64,000 bases of DNA from Hyphomonadaceae bacterium (GCA_016714495.1 JADKDU010000001.1:62001-126000); one strand, 5' to 3'; shown: positions 1 through 9,249, counted from the first letter of the stretch. The notes: generated from the sequence alone by a model not told the origin. Program-made: numbers and translations.

Positions 1-1
1 T

Positions 2-289
2 CGGACTGTGGACGTTACGGTCGTTATAGGCGTCAGACCAGACGCGCTCGTCGTTCCGCGCGAGGCGATCCTCGAATCAGGCGCCAACCCGCACGTCTAC
101 GTTGTTGACAGCAAAGGTATGGTCAATGTTCGGCCGATCAAGATCGACGCATGGCCGTCGCTCAACGCGATAGTCACGGGCGGTGTAAGCGCCGGCGACA
201 AGATTGTGCTAATCCCTTCTCAGACTCGCCCATCTGCGCGCGTGCGTCCCCTGGAAACCAAGGCTCTGCTACCGGCTCCAGGAGGTTAG
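2..289 (+). CDS. HlyD-type efflux periplasmic adaptor, C-terminal end (partial)
   Basis: The window opens inside this gene; the frame is open from base 2 to the TAG at 287-289. The roughly 95 residues look like the last beta-barrel and membrane-proximal part of a MacA/HlyD-family membrane fusion protein: 'VVPREAIL' followed by 'VYVVD' and 'GDKIVL' is typical of these C-termini. The family bridges an inner-membrane transporter to the periplasm or an outer-membrane channel. The next gene (FtsX-like permease) starts 3 bases after its stop and the ATPase follows, so the three probably form one MacAB-like tripartite exporter. The substrate cannot be told from this fragment. Confidence 0.8.
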   Translation, partial: RTVDVTVVIGVRPDALVVPREAILESGANPHVYVVDSKGMVNVRPIKIDAWPSLNAIVTGGVSAGDKIVLIPSQTRPSARVRPLETKALLPAPGG

Positions 290-292
290 CTC

Positions 293-1498
293 GTGTTCGC
301 TTTCCTCGTCGCGCGACGTTATCTCGGCTCAAATCCGTGGCAAACGGCGCTCCTTGTTGCCGGTGTTGCACTTGGTGTGACGGCTTTCGTATTCATCACC
401 GCGCTTATTCAGGGCCTGGCGACCAGGCTGACTGACGACGTTACCGCCAAGAGCGCCCATGTTTCGCTGGAGCCTGCCGATCGTGTGGCGCGCATCTTTC
501 ACAACCCGCGCCTCCACACCGAAGCTGTTGCACTGGTTTCGACGCTTCAGCGCAGGCAGATCAGGGCCTGGACGGCGACAGTCGCCTTGCTTGAGAGTCA
601 AACATCGGTCACGGCGATAAGTCCTCAGATCACGGGAAGCGCGGTTCTTGTGAGGGGCGAGGCTGCGGCCCCGGTCGCTGTCACCGCGATCGATCCCAGG
701 CAGCTTGATGCCATTTCACCAGTAAGCCGTGAAATCGTGGCGGGCGACACTAGCCTCAACGCCAACGGTATCCTGATCGGCGTTCGTCTTGCCGAAACGA
801 TGGGACTTTCTGTCGGCCAGCCTGTGCTGTTCAGAACTGATCGCGGCATCGCTCGGCTCCTCGTCGTCGAAGGCATCTTCAAGTCCGGCGTTCAAAGCGT
901 CGATGAGCGTGTTGCTTATCTCTCGCTCGACACTGCTCGCCCGCTATTTCTGCTGCCTGCGGGTGTGACCAATATCGAGATCAAGCTGAAAGACACCGGT
1001 CAGGCGCGATCGTTCGCGAAGTTCATCGGTGGAGCGACGGGCTTGCGGGCCACCCCCTGGCAGGACAAGAACTCTGGTCTGGCGGATGCGCTGACTGCTC
1101 AGGCGCAGACGGGAACCTTGATCCAGGCGTTCTCCCTGATCTCCGTTCTCATCGGCATCGCAAGCGCCCTCTCCCTGTCGGCCAATCGCCGTAGAAGCGA
1201 GATTGGGATCATGCGCGCTTTCGGCATTTCCCGGAACTTCATAGCCTCGGTTTTCTTGTTGCAGGGGCTGATGATAGGCATTGTCGGCGCCTCACTCGGC
1301 TGTTTCGCTGGCTATGGACTGTGCAGCTGGTTGGCGACCTTCACCAAGACTGACGGAACTCTCGCCCTGCCCATTGCACCTAGCGAGGGAGGGTATGCAC
1401 TCGTCTTCTTGCTTACGACGGGCGGCGCTATCATGGCATCCGTCATTCCTGCGCGATCCGCCGCACGTCTCGACGCCCTTGAGGCCATACAACAATGA
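293..1498 (+). CDS. FtsX/MacB-like ABC transporter permease
   Basis: A 401-residue inner-membrane permease with the FtsX/LolC layout: one membrane segment near residues 17-42, a large periplasmic domain (about 45-270), then three membrane segments near 275-300, 320-345 and 365-390. The C-terminus ends in 'PARSAARLDALEAI', the usual FtsX-family cytoplasmic tail. The start is GTG at 293, chosen because a strong AGGAGG lies 6 bases upstream and overlaps the end of the adaptor gene. The ATPase gene overlaps its stop by 4 bases (ATGA). It probably works as a mechanotransmission-type exporter with these two partners; the substrate is unknown. Confidence 0.88.
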   Translation: MFAFLVARRYLGSNPWQTALLVAGVALGVTAFVFITALIQGLATRLTDDVTAKSAHVSLEPADRVARIFHNPRLHTEAVALVSTLQRRQIRAWTATVALLESQTSVTAISPQITGSAVLVRGEAAAPVAVTAIDPRQLDAISPVSREIVAGDTSLNANGILIGVRLAETMGLSVGQPVLFRTDRGIARLLVVEGIFKSGVQSVDERVAYLSLDTARPLFLLPAGVTNIEIKLKDTGQARSFAKFIGGATGLRATPWQDKNSGLADALTAQAQTGTLIQAFSLISVLIGIASALSLSANRRRSEIGIMRAFGISRNFIASVFLLQGLMIGIVGASLGCFAGYGLCSWLATFTKTDGTLALPIAPSEGGYALVFLLTTGGAIMASVIPARSAARLDALEAIQQ

Positions 1499-2202
1499 CC
1501 GCGTCGCTGGATGCCCGCAGCATAAATATGACATTCCGAAATGGCGACGAGCTGACCCGCGTCCTTGTTGATGTCAACGTCACGCTAGCGCCGGGCGAAC
1601 TGGTGGCCCTCCTCGGCGCTTCAGGCTCGGGAAAATCCACACTCCTATCCATCGTCGGACTGCTTCTGCGTCCGACGGCCGGAATCATCACGATTGGAGG
1701 CGAACGCGCCGACATCCTCTCGGACGCAAAGAGCTCTCGTTTCCGCAACACGCGGCTTGGTTTCATTTTTCAATTCCACAATCTGCTGCCCGATTTCACC
1801 GCATTGGAAAATGTCGGTTTCCCTGCCGCTGCCGCTGGCGACGGCATGAACGCCGCCATTCGTCGGCGGGCAGAAATGCTGCTGTCTCGTGTAGGACTGT
1901 CTGAGCGGATTAATTTCCCAGCTGCCCGGCTTTCTGGCGGACAGAAACAGCGCGTAGCGATTGCACGAGCCCTGATGAACCACCCGCAGCTCGTACTGGC
2001 GGATGAACCTACGGGCAGTCTGGACAGGGCCTCCGCAGACCAGGTGCTGGCGCTGATGCGCGAAATCAATCGTGAGGACGGGACAACTTTTCTGGTCTGT
2101 ACTCATGACGAGAGGGTTGCCTCGCACTGTACGCGCCGCATAACACTGCGCGACGGTCGCATTGACAGCGCGCTCGACACGCAGATAACGCCGGAAACGT
2201 GA
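1495..2202 (+). CDS. ABC transporter ATP-binding protein (MacB/LolD type)
   Basis: A 235-residue nucleotide-binding subunit. Visible are Walker A 'GASGSGKST' (residues 41-49), the ABC signature 'LSGGQ' (146-150) followed by 'KQRVAIARAL', and Walker B 'LVLADEP' with the D-loop 'GSLD' (about 166-177), so all catalytic elements are present. The length fits the LolD/MacB-NBD group. It overlaps the permease by ATGA, which indicates translational coupling. Its role is to energise the adjacent FtsX-like permease. Confidence 0.92.
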   Translation: MTASLDARSINMTFRNGDELTRVLVDVNVTLAPGELVALLGASGSGKSTLLSIVGLLLRPTAGIITIGGERADILSDAKSSRFRNTRLGFIFQFHNLLPDFTALENVGFPAAAAGDGMNAAIRRRAEMLLSRVGLSERINFPAARLSGGQKQRVAIARALMNHPQLVLADEPTGSLDRASADQVLALMREINREDGTTFLVCTHDERVASHCTRRITLRDGRIDSALDTQITPET

Positions 2203-2607
2203 CAACGCTGTTTCTCGCGCACATTCACAGATGCGCCGGTCAGTCGGCTGCCTAGCCAAACGCTGGCCATGGTCGCGGTTGGTCGCCTCCACTCAGGTTC
2301 AGCAGGCGAAAGGCGCCGCTCCAGCACGATCCGCCACTAAAAGCGCGGGCGCTATGCTCTCGGATTTGTACGGGTCGCAGTTGAAATGCCAGCGAGGAAA
2401 ACAAGAACAAGAAACGACGAACAGCACCGCCCGCCTGAACCCGGCAGGCGCGTACCAGCCCACCAGCGACATCTCGCCAAAGATGCGCGCTCGAGTGTTG
2501 CCTCTCGCCCCTTTCCTGCAGAGCAGGCAGGACGTCGCCAAGAAAAGCCGCTCGCTGATCAAGTTCGGTCTGTCGGTTGCTGAAGAGTGGCGACGTCAGC
2601 TGAGGAT
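2203..2607. other. Intergenic stretch without a recognisable gene
   Basis: About 400 bases lie between the ABC operon and the convergent end of ppk2. Open frames exist on both strands (for example 2231-2611 plus and 2299-2562 minus), but none has a recognisable motif, a convincing ribosome binding site or protein-like composition. I see no clear terminator hairpin and no repeat. Confidence 0.5.
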
Positions 2608-3721
2608 CTAGAGCCCCTCTTCCTTGACGGCGAAACGGTGCTCGTCGCGCTCGTGGATGATATTCGCGCGGCCAACGATCAGATCATCTACGTTGCCGAT
2701 CCGCGCCGGATCCTTCCCTGTATAGGGCAAGGATCGCAGCACGTAACGCATAGCGTTCAAACGAGCTCGTTTCTTGTCGTCCGACTTGATGACCGTCCAA
2801 GGCGAGTCGGCTGTGTCAGTGTGAAAGAACATGGCTTCCTTAGCGCGTGTATAGTCATCCCACTTGTCGAGTGAGGCGAGGTCCACCGGCGATAGCTTCC
2901 ACTGCTTAAGCGGATGCACGTCGCGCTCCTTGAAGCGACGTCGCTGTTCTTCCCGACTGACGGAGAACCAGAACTTAATGAGATGAATTCCGCTGCGGGC
3001 CAGATTTCGTTCGAACTCCGGGGCTTGGCGCAGGAACTCGACATACTCATCGTCGCTGCAAAATCCCATGACCTCGCTCGACGCCTGCGCGGTTGTACCA
3101 ACTGCGGTCAAACATGACGATTTCGCCAGCCGTTGGTAGATGCTGGACATAGCGCTGAAAATACCACTGGCCGCGCTCCACCTCGCTGGGTTTCTCGAGC
3201 GCCACCACCCGAGCCCCCCTGGGGTTGAGGTGTTCCATGAAGCGCTTGATGGCCCCGCCTTTGCCAGCGGCGTCCCGGCCCTCGTACAGGATGATAACTC
3301 GCTGTCGGGCGTCCTTTACCCAAGCTTGAAGTTTGAGTAGCTCGGTCTGGAGGATGAACTTCTGCTGCTCATAGTCCCGACGAAGCATCTTATATTTGTA
3401 CGGGAATCCACCGCTGCGCCAGCTGGGGGCCAATTCGTCGCCCGCATGTCGGGGCTGTCGCGGCGCCTTCGGCAGACCGAGAGAGCGGCGCATCAAGGCT
3501 TCGTCATCGGGCGATGCGCCGTCCAAAATCACCTGCACGCCGTCCACGTTTTCATCCGGCGCTTTGCGGATCACTTCCGCTAACGCTGCGATCTCGGCCT
3601 CCTGCACCGCTTCGGTGCGTGCTTGGCTTAGACTGCGGGCGATAGCAGAGCCATCACCCGCGGTCATATCCGCAGCCGGCCCGATAGGCTCCCTGGGTGG
3701 CCTGCGATCCCGCACCATCAT
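2608..3721 (-). pseudogene. ppk2: Polyphosphate kinase 2 (frameshifted, probably by a sequencing indel)
   Basis: PPK2 transfers phosphate between polyphosphate and nucleoside mono- or diphosphates. The first 216 codons (from 3721) carry the Walker A 'EGRDAAGKGG' (about 147-156) and the Walker B/lid start 'FDRSWYNRAGVER' (204-216). The frame is then lost and continues one base over as 'VMGFCSDDEYVEFLRQ' down to the stop at 2608. Removing one base from the GG at 3072-3073 restores a continuous protein of about 371 residues. The N-terminal 95 residues before 'FPYKYKM' are an extension of unclear role. An FNR/FixK-like box lies 75 bases upstream of the start. A real pseudogene cannot be excluded, but the same type of one-base error recurs across the window. 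Confidence 0.88.
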
Positions 3722-3795
3722 TGGTCCTCATTTTTAGCGGGCGCCGGGCCGCGTCTCGGTTTGAACCGATTACCCTAGTAGACGGCGAGCTTAAC

Positions 3796-3809
3796 CTGAC
3801 ATGGATCAA
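3796..3809 (-). promoter_or_regulatory. FNR/FixK-like half-perfect box upstream of ppk2
   Basis: CTGACATGGATCAA differs from TTGA-N6-TCAA at only the first base. Its centre (3802.5) lies 81 bases before the ppk2 start, so a class II site at -41.5 would put the transcript start near 3761 and leave a leader of about 40 bases. The geometry is reasonable, but a single degenerate site could be chance. Support comes from the perfect site at 3971-3984. Confidence 0.4.
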
Positions 3810-3970
3810 ACGCCGAATGCGTCCGAGCGCGAAAACAACGTCGAACCGGACCCCAATGTTGCGAACACCCACTTCGGACCAGTTTTTCCTGCCCATCGTG
3901 CCTGAAGCAATCGGCTCCATCTCGCCAACAGGCTACGGCGGACAGTAGCCGCCGGCGTGGGTGGCCGCAT

Positions 3971-3984
3971 TTGACGCTGATCAA
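3971..3984 (+). promoter_or_regulatory. Perfect FNR/FixK box (TTGA-N6-TCAA)
   Basis: TTGACGCTGATCAA is a perfect TTGA-N6-TCAA palindrome, the target of FNR/FixK-type regulators whose recognition helix has E--SR. Its centre is 3977.5; at -41.5 the transcript would start near 4019, which is 25 bases before the ATG at 4044. A regulator with exactly this recognition-helix signature ('ETVSR') is encoded at 9355-10077, although its gene has a stop codon. Confidence 0.6.
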
Positions 3985-4043
3985 ACGCTCAGTTCATGGC
4001 TTGGTCATTGATTGTGGGATCTCATACGGCCGGTATCAATTCC

Positions 4044-4319
4044 ATGTCTCATCCTTCCACTGCCCAGTTGGCGGAACGCGATTGCACGACGGACGAATTC
4101 GACACGCCCCGAATGGATATCTCTGCGATATTAGAATTGGCGCTGATCGAGTTGATTGCCTCAGGCTGCCTCGACCGCGATCTCGCGATTGGCGCCGTCG
4201 AAGATGCAGCGACAACACTTCAGGTGCGCCTGCCGCTTTCCGAACAGGTGAGTCTTGCCATCGTAACCGGCAGCCTCAGGGCGACCCGGCCCAATGGCGA
4301 CTGCGGCAAAGTCAAATGA
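4044..4319 (+). CDS. Small protein of unknown function, putatively FNR-regulated
   Basis: A 91-residue acidic protein that I do not recognise. It has a helical centre ('ISAILELALIELIASGCLDRDLAIGAVEDA') and no membrane segment or cysteine motif. An ATG at 3996 in the same frame would begin only 12 bases after the FNR box and fall inside the presumed promoter, so 4044 is the better start. The main support for its being a gene is its position behind a well-placed FNR/FixK box and its protein-like composition. Confidence 0.4.
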   Translation: MSHPSTAQLAERDCTTDEFDTPRMDISAILELALIELIASGCLDRDLAIGAVEDAATTLQVRLPLSEQVSLAIVTGSLRATRPNGDCGKVK

Positions 4320-4465
4320 CTGCTGTCAGCGAAACGCCGCAGAGTTTGGTTGATTTGGCCAGATCGCGGCTTCGCCTGGACGCCGCGGACGGCCGAAGTC
4401 GGCGATAACAGAAGCCAAACTTCTGCCCGGCGCCCAGCCCCATCTCGGCCGTACGCTTTATTGTG

Positions 4466-5187
4466 TCAATGCTCGCGCGGAAGTGGAAGCAGCAGGGAGC
4501 GGTGGGTTCCAACCCAGCCAGCCGTAGCGAGCAGCGCTAGCGCGGCCAGTATGGCCAGCAGTGAGATCATTGGGCGGTCTGCCTGTTCTGCGACTGCGAC
4601 GCTCACGAAGCCCCACGCGATCGGGAGAGGATAGATCCAGTTTTTCGACCCAGCGGTCAAAGCCAGCCCCGTAATAGCCACAAGAATGATCCCGCCAGTC
4701 GCCCAGATCGGCGCTCCAGCAGCATCGATCACGCCCAGGCTTGTAAGTACGGTCAGCGCGTTGATAGCGGCGGCGATCGTCAACCATCCGGCCAGTAACG
4801 AGATCGGCAGGCAGACAAGCCAGAAATCGACACGATGCTGCACCGGGAAACGCTTTGCGAGCGGTATGGCGAGAACCAGCGCCGACAATACAATTATGAT
4901 AACCGTGGCCCATTTGGCATCGTAGCTGGCAGCGATAAGCCAGGAGGCGCAACCTGACATGGCAAGCATCGAGGGCCAGCCAAGGAGACGAAGGCCAGGC
5001 GACTCTCCCGTTGATGGCAGGGCCTGATAAACCGCATAGACGAGCAGTCCTCCATAGATCGGCGTCCAGATCGAAAAGGCGTGACGCCGAGCGTTCCCGT
5101 CAGCGCCTGGACGATCGGCGTGGCGACAGCGACAACTGCGGCAACCACGATCGCGACCGTGCGAAGCAGGGGCTTGTGATCAGGCAT
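4466..5187 (-). pseudogene. TspO/MBR-like tryptophan-rich sensory protein homologue (frameshifted)
   Basis: Two overlapping minus-strand frames make up one membrane protein. The N-terminus (from 5187, 'MPDHKPLLRTVAIVVAAV') runs to about 5080. The rest continues in another frame as 'FSIWTPIYGGLLVYAVYQALP' through to 4466. 'FSIW' followed by a roughly 240-residue multi-helix protein with 'LPIAWGFVSVAV' matches the long TspO/MBR-like proteins of sphingomonads and relatives. One base missing near the GG/AAAA run at 5074-5079 explains the break. The segment before 'FSIW' looks some 15-20 residues shorter than usual, so a small deletion is possible. Function is presumably membrane-bound, possibly tetrapyrrole or light/oxygen related; this is only family knowledge. 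Confidence 0.65.
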
Positions 5188-5450
5188 GGGAGCCTCGTAG
5201 ATTCGGGGCGTACGCGAGCAGGCGCGTACTTATCCAGAAACGTCCTGGCCGGCGGCGTGTTCCGCATCGCCCGGCGGGTTAAGCGGAATGTCTTCGAAGA
5301 CCACTCCTTGTGACAGGCGCACGATAGATCGCCGCGATCGCACTAAACGTCTTCGACCCGATCATTGAGTCGCCTGCGCCGAACCAGAACTGGGGAGCCG
5401 ACTTCATGCGCACACGCGATTTTGCGGAAGCAGCAGACGATCGAGGGGAG

Positions 5451-6530
5451 TTATGAGGAAGTACGCAATTCTATCAAATACTCGTTTAAGTCGCTCGCCG
5501 TCGCAGATGGGCGCGCCAGTCGAACGGACGGGACACCAAACCTAGCGAGCTCTGCCGCTAGTTCTCGCGCCCGTGCCTCGCCTCTGTCATCCCAATCAAG
5601 CAGAAGAAACACGGTTCTTTGGCGAAGCGCTTTGATCTGGGCTTCGGTAAATCGCGCACTGACGCCGACAAGCCCAACTGCTTGATATCCGAGTTCCATC
5701 GCAGACAGGGTGTCGGTAACCCCTTCGCAAATCGCGATGCGCTCGGCGTTGGAAGAGAGAACATCCGCGTTGTAGACGCGATGTCGATGGCCGCGCAGAT
5801 TGCTCCATCGCGGGGCAAACGACTCGTTCCCGATGTAGCGGGCCTGCATGTAGTGAGCTTCTCCACGCTCCCTGAACGGGAAGATCAAGCTCGGGCGGGG
5901 AAAAACCAGTCGAAGATTTTGTGGGGTGGACGAAGTCGTCAACAGTCCCGAACTCGATAGTCTCGAAAAGCCGAACCGCTGGCCGAGATGGCTCAATGCA
6001 TCAGAGTCCGTTGCAAGCTGGCCGACGCCAAAAGCAGCCGCCGTTTCGGAGCGGATCGCTCTGGCTTCTAGATATTTTCTGCCCGTATCCAGCAGAGGAG
6101 CCAACTTCAAAAATTCTTCGAGGACCTCCGAATCAGCAGGTCGGATCGGCGCACTGATGTTCGGCTCCTCAAGCGAACGTGGCGAGGCGCCAATTTCGGC
6201 AACCGCCTCCCGCGGTCGGGATAAGTCAACGCGTTCGCGAAGCCAGGCTTTCGCGACCCTGAAATCGACGCCAAGAGCCTCTTTGACTAGATCAATTGAC
6301 CCGCCTTTTCGGCCGCAGCCAAAGCATCGCCACCAGACACCCGATGGATGGATGTAGAAGGATGGGTTCTTGTCCTCGTGATCGGGGAACGGGCAATGCG
6401 CCGCTCCACTGCGGGGGAGCTTATACGCCAACAGTTCACCGACTCTAGCTATCGGCGTTCTGTTCAAGTGTTCGGTTTCCGCTTTAGCGTCCACCCAGCT
6501 AGCGCTCCCCAAACGGTGAATTCGAGGCAT
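5451..6530 (-). CDS. Primase-like protein: CHC2 zinc finger plus Toprim
   Basis: A 359-residue protein read from ATG 6530 ('MPRIHRLGS'). The frame stays open to 6830, but the extra 100 codons cross an extreme G/C run and look non-coding. Residues about 38-72 carry a DnaG-type zinc ribbon ('HCPFPDHEDKNPSF' then 'RCFGCGRKGGSID'; ligands C-H-C-C). The C-terminal Toprim fold shows 'ICEGVTDTLSAME', then 'LLLDWDDRG' (the DxD metal site) and 'SDLNEYL'. The RNA-polymerase core typical of housekeeping DnaG is reduced or absent, which is usual for primases on plasmids, ICEs and phages. No replication or mobility genes adjoin it, so it may be a stranded piece of an element. Confidence 0.75.
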   Translation of the reverse strand: MPRIHRLGSASWVDAKAETEHLNRTPIARVGELLAYKLPRSGAAHCPFPDHEDKNPSFYIHPSGVWWRCFGCGRKGGSIDLVKEALGVDFRVAKAWLRERVDLSRPREAVAEIGASPRSLEEPNISAPIRPADSEVLEEFLKLAPLLDTGRKYLEARAIRSETAAAFGVGQLATDSDALSHLGQRFGFSRLSSSGLLTTSSTPQNLRLVFPRPSLIFPFRERGEAHYMQARYIGNESFAPRWSNLRGHRHRVYNADVLSSNAERIAICEGVTDTLSAMELGYQAVGLVGVSARFTEAQIKALRQRTVFLLLDWDDRGEARARELAAELARFGVPSVRLARPSATASDLNEYLIELRTSS

Positions 6531-6970
6531 CTTGCGAAGAGAGCTATTCAACGACCTGACCGCTCGAAGTCTAGTACCTCTATCGAAACGCGCTCGGGGT
6601 CCCTGGAGGCGTCCCGAGAATATCCCTTTCCCCTTCTGCCAACCCCGCCACACAACGATGCGCGCATGACGCCCTTCAGGAAAGCCGCGAGGGGCCGCCC
6701 CGGGGCGGGCGGGCCGGGGGGCGGGGGCCCGGGCCGGGGCCGGCCCCGCCCAGGGGCCGCGCATTGCAAGGCCTCCAAGAATCCCGTCCGCAAGCGCCTT
6801 ATCGCGCGCATCCGCGATTAAGAGGAACACCGCGGCCCTGCGCGCGTTCTATCCGATAGCGGTTTTGGTATTCCCAGTCCGCGCACAGCGTTCGGACGGG
6901 TGAAGTTCATCGTAGCAGGTAGCGCCAAAACCCGTGGCGTGATATCCACATGTTTAGCAGGGACTCCTGC
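6531..6970. other. Non-coding stretch with an extreme G/C-only run
   Basis: This lies between the divergently oriented primase-like gene and the hybrid kinase gene. From 6691 to 6751 every base is G or C (61 in a row), forming overlapping GGCC/GGGGCC/CCGGG tracts with many self-complementary possibilities. I see no gene, FNR box or CtrA box here. Confidence 0.6.
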
Positions 6971-8548
6971 ATGAATCAAAAGCCTTTCCGTAACGACGAG
7001 CAATTCAGCGTTGTCACCGAAACAATGGTTGACGGCCTGATCGTCATCGATGCGAACGGCATCATCCGATACGTCAACCCATCCTGCGAGCGCCTGTTCG
7101 TCTACTCAGAAGGCGAGTTGATCGGGCGCAATGTGTCGACTTTGATGCCATCGCCGTTTTCAGAAGCTCATGACGGCTATCTGGCGCGCACCCGCGACAC
7201 ACGCGTCAAGGGGATCGTGGGCGTGGGCCGCGAGCTCAAGGGACTGAAATCGGACGGCACGATCTTTCCCATGTACCTGTCGGTCGGCGAGGCCAGCATC
7301 GCCGGGTCGACCCGCTTCATCGGAATTGTGTATGATCTCACCGAGAAAAAACGTGCGGAAGAGATGATCCTCCACCACCAGAAGCTTGACGCGATCGGGC
7401 AGATTTCTGGAGGGATCGCTCACGACTTCAACAACATCCTCAGCGTCATAGGCGGTAATCTCGAAATGATGTCGGCGCAGGATCAGACGCCGGCGGCCTT
7501 GCGAGCGCTAGGTCGAGCACAGCATGCTGTCGAACGGGCGACCCGCATCACTCAGCGCCTGCTTGCCTTTGCCCGCCGCCAGCCGCTCGCCAAAGAGCCG
7601 ATTGATCTGACCGAGACACTCATAGGCCTGTCGGACATGCTTCGCCGCGCGCTGGGAGAGACCGTGAGCGTCGAATTCCAGCTGGATGCCGATCCCGCCA
7701 TCGTCGAAGCCGATCTGGACCAGATTGAGACTGCGATCCTGAACCTCGCCATAAACTCCAAGGACGCCATGCCAAATGGCGGCCGAATAGTCATCGAAAC
7801 GGAAAACGCATTGATTGCCGAAGACCCGCGCACGATACAGGAAGTCCCGCCCGGCGATTATGTGCGCGTGTCGGTGTCGGACAATGGCAGGGGCATGCCT
7901 CGGGAAATCCTGGTGCGAGCCTTGGAGCCCTTCTTCACCACCAAGGAGGTCGGACAGGGCACCGGGCTTGGTCTCAGCATGGTCTACGGCTTCCTTAAAC
8001 AGCTCGGCGGACACGCACGCATCTATAGCGAGCCGGGCCGTGGGACGCGGGTCAGCATGTTCTTCCCGCGGTCAACGCAACAGGACGAAGTGCGGTCAGT
8101 GCGCGAGGAGCTCACCACGCCGGTCGGCCGCGGCGAGACAGTTCTGGTCGTCGAGGATGATGACGATGTACGGCTCGTCACAGTCGCGCGCCTCGAAAGC
8201 CTTGGCTACACGATCAGAATTGCCAGCGATGGCGCCAGCGCGCTCGAAGCAATTCGCACACAGCCAGATATCCGCCTTGCCCTGCTTGACGTCGTCATGC
8301 CGGGTGGAATGGACGGTCACCGTCTGGCTGATGAGATTGAAGTCACTGCTCCTAATGTTCGCCTCATTCTGATGTCGGGCTATTCCGCCAAGATGGCGGC
8401 GGGGCTGGACGAGCCGACGGGGCGGCCATTTCTTTCCAAGCCGGTTTCCCTCATCAAGCTTGCGCGAACGCTTCGCGGCGTGCTCGACAGTCACGCTGAC
8501 TGCGATTACGGATTGCCAGACCAGCGGACTTCGGAAGCGAGAACATAG
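6971..8548 (+). CDS. PAS-histidine kinase-receiver hybrid sensor (FixL-like layout)
   Basis: From ATG 6971 the protein has 525 residues; AGGGA lies 8 bases upstream, better than for the in-frame ATG at 6950. Domains in order: PAS (about 15-125, with 'FIGIVYDLTEKKRAEE' at its end), HisKA with 'GGIAHDFNNIL' (His about 151), HATPase with the 'NLAINSKDAMPNGG' N-box, 'DNGRGM' and 'GTGLGLSMVYG', and a C-terminal receiver with 'LVVEDDDD', phospho-acceptor 'LLDVVMPGG' and 'SKPVS'. There is no membrane segment, so it is cytosolic. Its 3' end overlaps the convergent regulator gene by 43 bases. The signal is unknown; the PAS lacks an obvious haem-FixL signature that I could confirm. Confidence 0.88.
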   Translation: MNQKPFRNDEQFSVVTETMVDGLIVIDANGIIRYVNPSCERLFVYSEGELIGRNVSTLMPSPFSEAHDGYLARTRDTRVKGIVGVGRELKGLKSDGTIFPMYLSVGEASIAGSTRFIGIVYDLTEKKRAEEMILHHQKLDAIGQISGGIAHDFNNILSVIGGNLEMMSAQDQTPAALRALGRAQHAVERATRITQRLLAFARRQPLAKEPIDLTETLIGLSDMLRRALGETVSVEFQLDADPAIVEADLDQIETAILNLAINSKDAMPNGGRIVIETENALIAEDPRTIQEVPPGDYVRVSVSDNGRGMPREILVRALEPFFTTKEVGQGTGLGLSMVYGFLKQLGGHARIYSEPGRGTRVSMFFPRSTQQDEVRSVREELTTPVGRGETVLVVEDDDDVRLVTVARLESLGYTIRIASDGASALEAIRTQPDIRLALLDVVMPGGMDGHRLADEIEVTAPNVRLILMSGYSAKMAAGLDEPTGRPFLSKPVSLIKLARTLRGVLDSHADCDYGLPDQRTSEART

Positions 8549-9249
8549 CCTTCGCCGCGCACGGTCTGGATCAGACGCGCGCCATCGCAGTGCTTGTTCA
8601 GCTTGCTGCGCAATCGGCTGATCAATGCATCAATATTGCGATCATCTGATGTCGCGCCCGGGCGGCGCATGAGATCGGAGATGGCGTCTCGGCTGTGAAC
8701 GCGCCGCGGTGTGTCGATCAGAGCCGCAAGCAAATTGTACTCCTGAGGCGTGAGGTCGATCACAGCGCCTGACTGGTTCAACACCTGCCGCCGCCCCGGC
8801 AAGAATACCAGCGACCCGCCGAAACTAGCCGAACGAACGCCCGGCCCTGATCCCGATCTCACATCTGCTCCCTGCAGACTTCGTCGCAACAGAGCGCGCA
8901 CCCGCGCCAACAACTCGCGCAGCTCGAAGGGCTTCGCCAGATAGTCGTCGGCTCCAACCTCGAGGCCAACGACGCGGTCGATCGTCTGATCCTTGCCAGA
9001 AATAATCATGATGGGAATTGAGCTTCTGGTCCGCAGCTCGATGGCGAATGTCAGCCCGTCGCCGCCAGGCATGTTCAGATCAAGCAGGATCAGATCAGGC
9101 GCCCGATCGAGGTGAGCACGGGCCTCCGCAACGTTTCTTGCAAGGACCGTCGCATATCCTTCCCCGGCCAAGAAATCAGCCAAGGTGTCCCGAATGCCGG
9201 GATCATCATCGACGATGAGAATTCTTACTAGGCTGGAGGCGCTAGGCAT
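8506..9249 (-). CDS. OmpR/PhoB-family response regulator
   Basis: 247 residues: an N-terminal receiver ('ILIVDDDPGIRDTL', phospho-acceptor Asp57 in 'LILLDLNMP', conserved Lys in 'LAKPFE') and a C-terminal winged helix ('LTPQEYNLLAALID' and 'RNIDALISRLRSKL' through 'VRGEGYVL'). It is convergent with and overlaps the tail of the hybrid kinase, so the two may form a pathway, although the kinase already has its own receiver. The ATG at 9249 sits 106 bases from the divergent Crp/Fnr gene, so the promoters share that gap. Confidence 0.9.
   Translation of the reverse strand: MPSASSLVRILIVDDDPGIRDTLADFLAGEGYATVLARNVAEARAHLDRAPDLILLDLNMPGGDGLTFAIELRTRSSIPIMIISGKDQTIDRVVGLEVGADDYLAKPFELRELLARVRALLRRSLQGADVRSGSGPGVRSASFGGSLVFLPGRRQVLNQSGAVIDLTPQEYNLLAALIDTPRRVHSRDAISDLMRRPGATSDDRNIDALISRLRSKLNKHCDGARLIQTVRGEGYVLASEVRWSGNP

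Noticed and set aside
2231..2611. 126-codon frame between the ABC operon and ppk2
   Set aside because: No ribosome binding site, no motif, and its end overlaps ppk2 coding sequence.
6531..6830. N-terminal extension of the primase-like frame
   Set aside because: Crosses the G/C-only run and encodes Ala/Pro/Arg low complexity; the ATG at 6530 gives a normal start just before the conserved part.
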